Assembly: GCF_017939745.1 (NCBI RefSeq)
Contig: NZ_JAGKQQ010000001.1
Location: 3,348,001-3,412,000 of the forward strand
Length of the DNA: 64,000 bases
Direction: 5' to 3'
Source: Gemmata palustris
GTDB lineage: Bacteria > Planctomycetota > Planctomycetia > Gemmatales > Gemmataceae
The notes under the pieces are model-generated. The model was not told where the DNA came from, made no database searches, and saw only the letters and a program-made list of their open reading frames with translations. Below, one piece after another: positions 61,099 to 64,000 of the stretch (position 1 is its first letter; every line of letters starts with the position of its first letter). Position numbers and translations under genes: made by a program.

Positions 61099-61665
61099 CT
61101 ATTTCTTCTCGTTCACCTGGAAGGATTTTAGCGACCGGTTCACAGTCTCTTTCCCGCCGGCCAGTTTCTGCACGCGCTTCACCTCCCCGACCCCGGCCAC
61201 GTACCACGAGGTGATCCGCCCGCCCTCGTACTCCCACACCACCCGGAGGGCCGTGAACTTCCCGGCCGGCACCTCGATCGGCTCCGGGCCGTACACCGTC
61301 CGCTTGCTCCCGTCCGGGACGTCCCAGGCGTCGCCCGACCGGAGCCCGCTCTTGAGCAGCCACGCGGGCTTACCGTCCGCGCCCTCTCGGGGTTGCCGTA
61401 ACCCTTCGGTCGACACGAGCATCTTCGTGTAATTCACCCCGTTCCCGTCCACCCCGGCGCGCGACACCACCAGATCGTCGCCGACCTTCTCCACCCCGGA
61501 GACCACCACCGCTTCTTCGCCGCCGCCGTGCTTCTCGTAGACCCACTTGGCCCCCGGGGTGATCGGGAAGTAGATCGTCGCCCCCGCGCCCTTCGGCACC
61601 GGGGCCGCGGTGGGACCCGAAAGGGCCGTCACGAGCGCGAAGCACCCGGCGAAGTGAAGTGTCAT
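61099..61665 (-). CDS. Secreted hypothetical protein
   Basis: 188 residues from MTLHFAGCFALVTALSGPTAAP with a signal peptide; the open frame to 61860 overlaps the neighbour and is not used. Body: YFPITPGAKWVYEKHGGGEEAVVVSGVE, DAWDVPDGSKRTVYGPEPIEVPAGKFTALRVVWEYEGGRITSWYVAGVGEVKRV. A pattern common in planctomycete and delta-proteobacterial secreted proteins (start of the G-x-x-W-x-Y type, end of the YxxGVGxVK type). Role unknown. Confidence 0.7.
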   Translation of the reverse strand: MTLHFAGCFALVTALSGPTAAPVPKGAGATIYFPITPGAKWVYEKHGGGEEAVVVSGVEKVGDDLVVSRAGVDGNGVNYTKMLVSTEGLRQPREGADGKPAWLLKSGLRSGDAWDVPDGSKRTVYGPEPIEVPAGKFTALRVVWEYEGGRITSWYVAGVGEVKRVQKLAGGKETVNRSLKSFQVNEKK

Positions 61666-61760
61666 CTCATCTCCCCGAGATTCGATGCCAGAGAGACCGG
61701 GATCAGTGCTGCGCGATTCTACCCCCGCGCCGAACGCGAAGCTACTGGCTCTGTGCCGAG

Positions 61761-62720
61761 CTACTCCCCCGCTGCCACTTCGCCCCCCGCGCGGGTCGCC
61801 AGGGCGCGCCACGCCGCGAGCGGGATGTCGTTGCGCACGAAGCGCACGCTCCCGTCGCACAGCACCACGTTCACGCCGCCCGTGTGGGCGCTGCGGGCCG
61901 CGAGCCGGCCCTTCTGTTGGGTCGCGTTCAGGCAGTCACATCCGGGCGGGTTCGGAGTCTCGGCGTGGTTGTACAGCGTGTTCCCGTAGTTCCCCACGAT
62001 CCACTTCGCCCCGCGCTCCGCGTTCCACGACCCGTTCGCGGGCGCGCACGTCGCCGCGGTCGTGTCGCCCGCGCCGGGAAGCTCCAGCATCACGCGCTGG
62101 ACGTCACTCGTGTTTGATGCGCCCGGCCCGATCGTCCGTTCGGAGAACGCCGCGGTGTTCGAGGTGCCGTCGGCGATGTCCTCCAGGCGCACCGCCGAAC
62201 CCAGGAAGAACACCCCGTCCGCGTTCGCCAGTGCGCCGGAGTTCGCGCCGCTGCTGGCGCTCGCGGCGTAGCTCGTGCCGCCAAAGGGTGACCCCGGCAC
62301 GCGCCCGTCAGAAGGGTCCGCGGGGCACACGAACGTGCGAACCAGCGTCGTGGCCGCGGGGTAGTTGCGCGAGCCGTCGTACACGGTCGCGGGCGGCACC
62401 GTGAACGCCGCAGGCGGTGCGGTGTAGTCGATTAGCCCGCGCAGATTGTCTTGCTCCAGATACGGGAGCAGGTAGGCGTGAGGCGAGAAGATGGCCGGAG
62501 TGGGCGTTCCGCGCCCCGCCGGGAACCGGCCGAGCGCGGAGTGGTGGTTGTGCAGTGCCAGCCCGATCTGCTTCAGGTTGTTCTGGCACGAGAGCCGGGC
62601 CGCGGCCGCGCGCACCTTCTGCACGGCCGGCAGCAGCAGTCCGATCAGCACCCCGATAATGGCGATCACGACCAACAGTTCGATCAGTGTGAACGCCCGG
62701 GGTACGCGCGGGCGCGTCAC
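61761..62720 (-). CDS. DUF1559 protein with prepilin-type N-terminus, translationally coupled
   Basis: 319 residues. [28 protein letters not shown] (about 9-36), then [21 protein letters not shown]-terminal H-x9-DG-type motif [18 protein letters not shown]. Its ATG overlaps the TGA of the upstream sorbosone-dehydrogenase-like gene (ATGA overlap), so both are probably translated from one message. Confidence 0.92.
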   Translation of the reverse strand: MTRPRVPRAFTLIELLVVIAIIGVLIGLLLPAVQKVRAAAARLSCQNNLKQIGLALHNHHSALGRFPAGRGTPTPAIFSPHAYLLPYLEQDNLRGLIDYTAPPAAFTVPPATVYDGSRNYPAATTLVRTFVCPADPSDGRVPGSPFGGTSYAASASSGANSGALANADGVFFLGSAVRLEDIADGTSNTAAFSERTIGPGASNTSDVQRVMLELPGAGDTTAATCAPANGSWNAERGAKWIVGNYGNTLYNHAETPNPPGCDCLNATQQKGRLAARSAHTGGVNVVLCDGSVRFVRNDIPLAAWRALATRAGGEVAAGE

Positions 62721-63994
62721 TTCTTCACCGGGGCGACGCGCCAGATGCGGTCGGTGACGTCATCAGTGACCAGAAGCGCGCCGTCGGGCGCCACGCACAC
62801 GCACACCGGTCGGCCGTACACTTCGTCGTCGTTGGCGATGAACCCGGTGAGGAAGTCTTCGGGGCCGCTCGCCGGCTTGCCGTCCTTGAACGGCACGAAC
62901 GCGACCCGGTACCCCGCGAACTTCGACCGGTTCCACGACCCGCGCTGGCCGATGAACGCCCCGCCCCGGTACTTCTCCGGGAACGCCGCGCCGGTGCAGA
63001 AGCACAGCCCCAGCGATGCGGTGTGAGAGCCGATCGCCAGATCGGGCGCGGTGGCCTTCGCCACGAGGTCCGGGCGCTCGCCCTTGCGCCGCGGGTCTTC
63101 GTTCTTGCCGAAGTACGAGTACGGCCACCCGTAGAACCCGCCGTCCTTCACGGACGTGATGTAATCGGGCACCAGTTCGTCGCCGAGTTCGTCGCGCTCG
63201 TTGACCGCGGTCCACAGCGCCTTGCTGCTCGGCTCCCACGCGGTGCCGACCGGGTTGCGCAGCCCCGCGGCGAACACGCGCAGCCCGGTACCGTCCGGGT
63301 TCACTTCGAGGATGTTGGCGCGCAGCGCCTCTTCCTTCATCCCGTTCTCGCCGACGTTGCTCGCCGACCCGACCGTGACGTACAGCTTCGACCCGTCGGC
63401 ACTGGCCACGATGTTCCGGGTCCAGTGGTTGTTGTACCCGCCGATGGGCAGGTGCAGGATCGGCGTGCCCTTCGCGGTGATCTTCGTGTCGCCGGCCTTG
63501 TAGGGGAAGCGGAGCACGCCGTCGGTATTGGCGACGAAGAGCTGGTCACCGATGAGGGCCATTCCGAACGGCTGGTTGAGGTCGCTCAGGAACGTCTCGC
63601 GCACTTCCGGGGTACCGTCCTTGTCGGCGTCCCGGAGCAGCGTGATGCGGTTCGCGGAACTACCCGTGACGGTCTTCGATTCCTTCAGGCCCGCTTTCAT
63701 TTCGGGCTTCGCGTCCTTCTTCGGGAGCGTGCGCGCTTCGGCCACGAGCACGTCGCCGTTGGGCAGCACGTAGAGCCAGCGCGGGCTATCGAACTTCTCG
63801 GCGAACAGCGTGACCGCGAAGCCCGCAGGGGCAGTGGGCGTCTTCCCGGCGGGCCAGCCGATCACCTTCGGGTGTTTGACGACGGACTTGGTCTCGAACG
63901 GCGGCGGCAGCGCGGGCGGGGCGGGCGGATCGGCGGCGATCACCGGGACAGCGCTGAAGGTCAGCGCGCCGAGCGAGAGGAAAAGTGTGCGCAT
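62717..63994 (-). CDS. Secreted PQQ-/sorbosone-dehydrogenase-like beta-propeller protein
   Basis: 425 residues with a signal peptide ([22 protein letters not shown]). Propeller features: [97 protein letters not shown] and [19 protein letters not shown]. These match the L-sorbosone dehydrogenase / soluble glucose dehydrogenase-like family. The H, R and N/W residues around PQQ can be seen in part, but cofactor use is not certain. Probably periplasmic sugar oxidation. Followed by the coupled DUF1559 gene. Confidence 0.87.
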   Translation of the reverse strand: MRTLFLSLGALTFSAVPVIAADPPAPPALPPPFETKSVVKHPKVIGWPAGKTPTAPAGFAVTLFAEKFDSPRWLYVLPNGDVLVAEARTLPKKDAKPEMKAGLKESKTVTGSSANRITLLRDADKDGTPEVRETFLSDLNQPFGMALIGDQLFVANTDGVLRFPYKAGDTKITAKGTPILHLPIGGYNNHWTRNIVASADGSKLYVTVGSASNVGENGMKEEALRANILEVNPDGTGLRVFAAGLRNPVGTAWEPSSKALWTAVNERDELGDELVPDYITSVKDGGFYGWPYSYFGKNEDPRRKGERPDLVAKATAPDLAIGSHTASLGLCFCTGAAFPEKYRGGAFIGQRGSWNRSKFAGYRVAFVPFKDGKPASGPEDFLTGFIANDDEVYGRPVCVCVAPDGALLVTDDVTDRIWRVAPVKK

Positions 63995-64000
63995 CGTGGT

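Overview
The window looks like a chromosome segment of a planctomycete of the Gemmataceae (Gemmata-like). The support is very high GC; ECF sigma factors fused to membrane segments, WD40, TIGR03067 or HEAT-type domains; DUF1559 proteins with prepilin-type N-termini; a PEP-CTERM-like protein; TIGR03066/TIGR03067-type secreted proteins; and a paralogous family starting MTEAEWL. This placement rests on family knowledge and was not searched.

Layout. 1-5 kb: decayed transposases, two frameshifted MTEAEWL-family genes, a frameshifted DedA gene and a full-length IS (copy B). 5-12.3 kb: two paralogous ECF-fusion genes, the second split by an IS5-like element. 12.3-13.6 kb: IS copy C. 13.6-18.8 kb: an ABC-F ATPase, small or hypothetical genes, two intact MTEAEWL-family genes, and two copies of a dispersed structured-RNA-like element. 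18.9-26 kb: a ceramidase-like protein, an ECF-WD40 fusion, a PEP-CTERM-like protein and an orphan histidine-kinase-like protein. 26.2-28.8 kb: a three-gene operon (TIGR04255-like, unknown, ComEC-type metallo-beta-lactamase fold). 28.8-36.6 kb: small secreted proteins, RidA, DUF4291, another ECF fusion, a VOC protein. 37-38.3 kb: IS copy D. 38.7-47.1 kb: a PLP-enzyme remnant, then RND permease, adaptor and porin genes on the minus strand (a probable efflux system). 47.3-54.2 kb: housekeeping-type genes (rhomboid, FmdB-type zinc ribbon, ArsR regulator, lipid-kinase family, GNAT, truB, DUF1559, metK). 54.4-55.6 kb: IS copy E, the only copy with an intact transposase. 55.8-64 kb: secreted proteins, a chimeric MTEAEWL-tail gene, an OFA-type MFS transporter, TIGR03066-like and other secreted proteins, and a DUF1559/sorbosone-dehydrogenase pair.

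Intergenic space is crowded with palindromic repeats, named R1-R8 here. R1 is the insertion site of the main IS: all four complete copies and one remnant abut R1 arms at a GCAA/TTGC tetramer.

The most unusual signal is a pair of 350-400 nt elements at 15508-15858 and 16920-17319. Their flanks and loop are conserved, but each carries a perfect 28-29 bp hairpin stem of unrelated sequence. Pairing is kept although sequence is not, which points to a structured RNA or a hairpin-based mobile element of unknown type.
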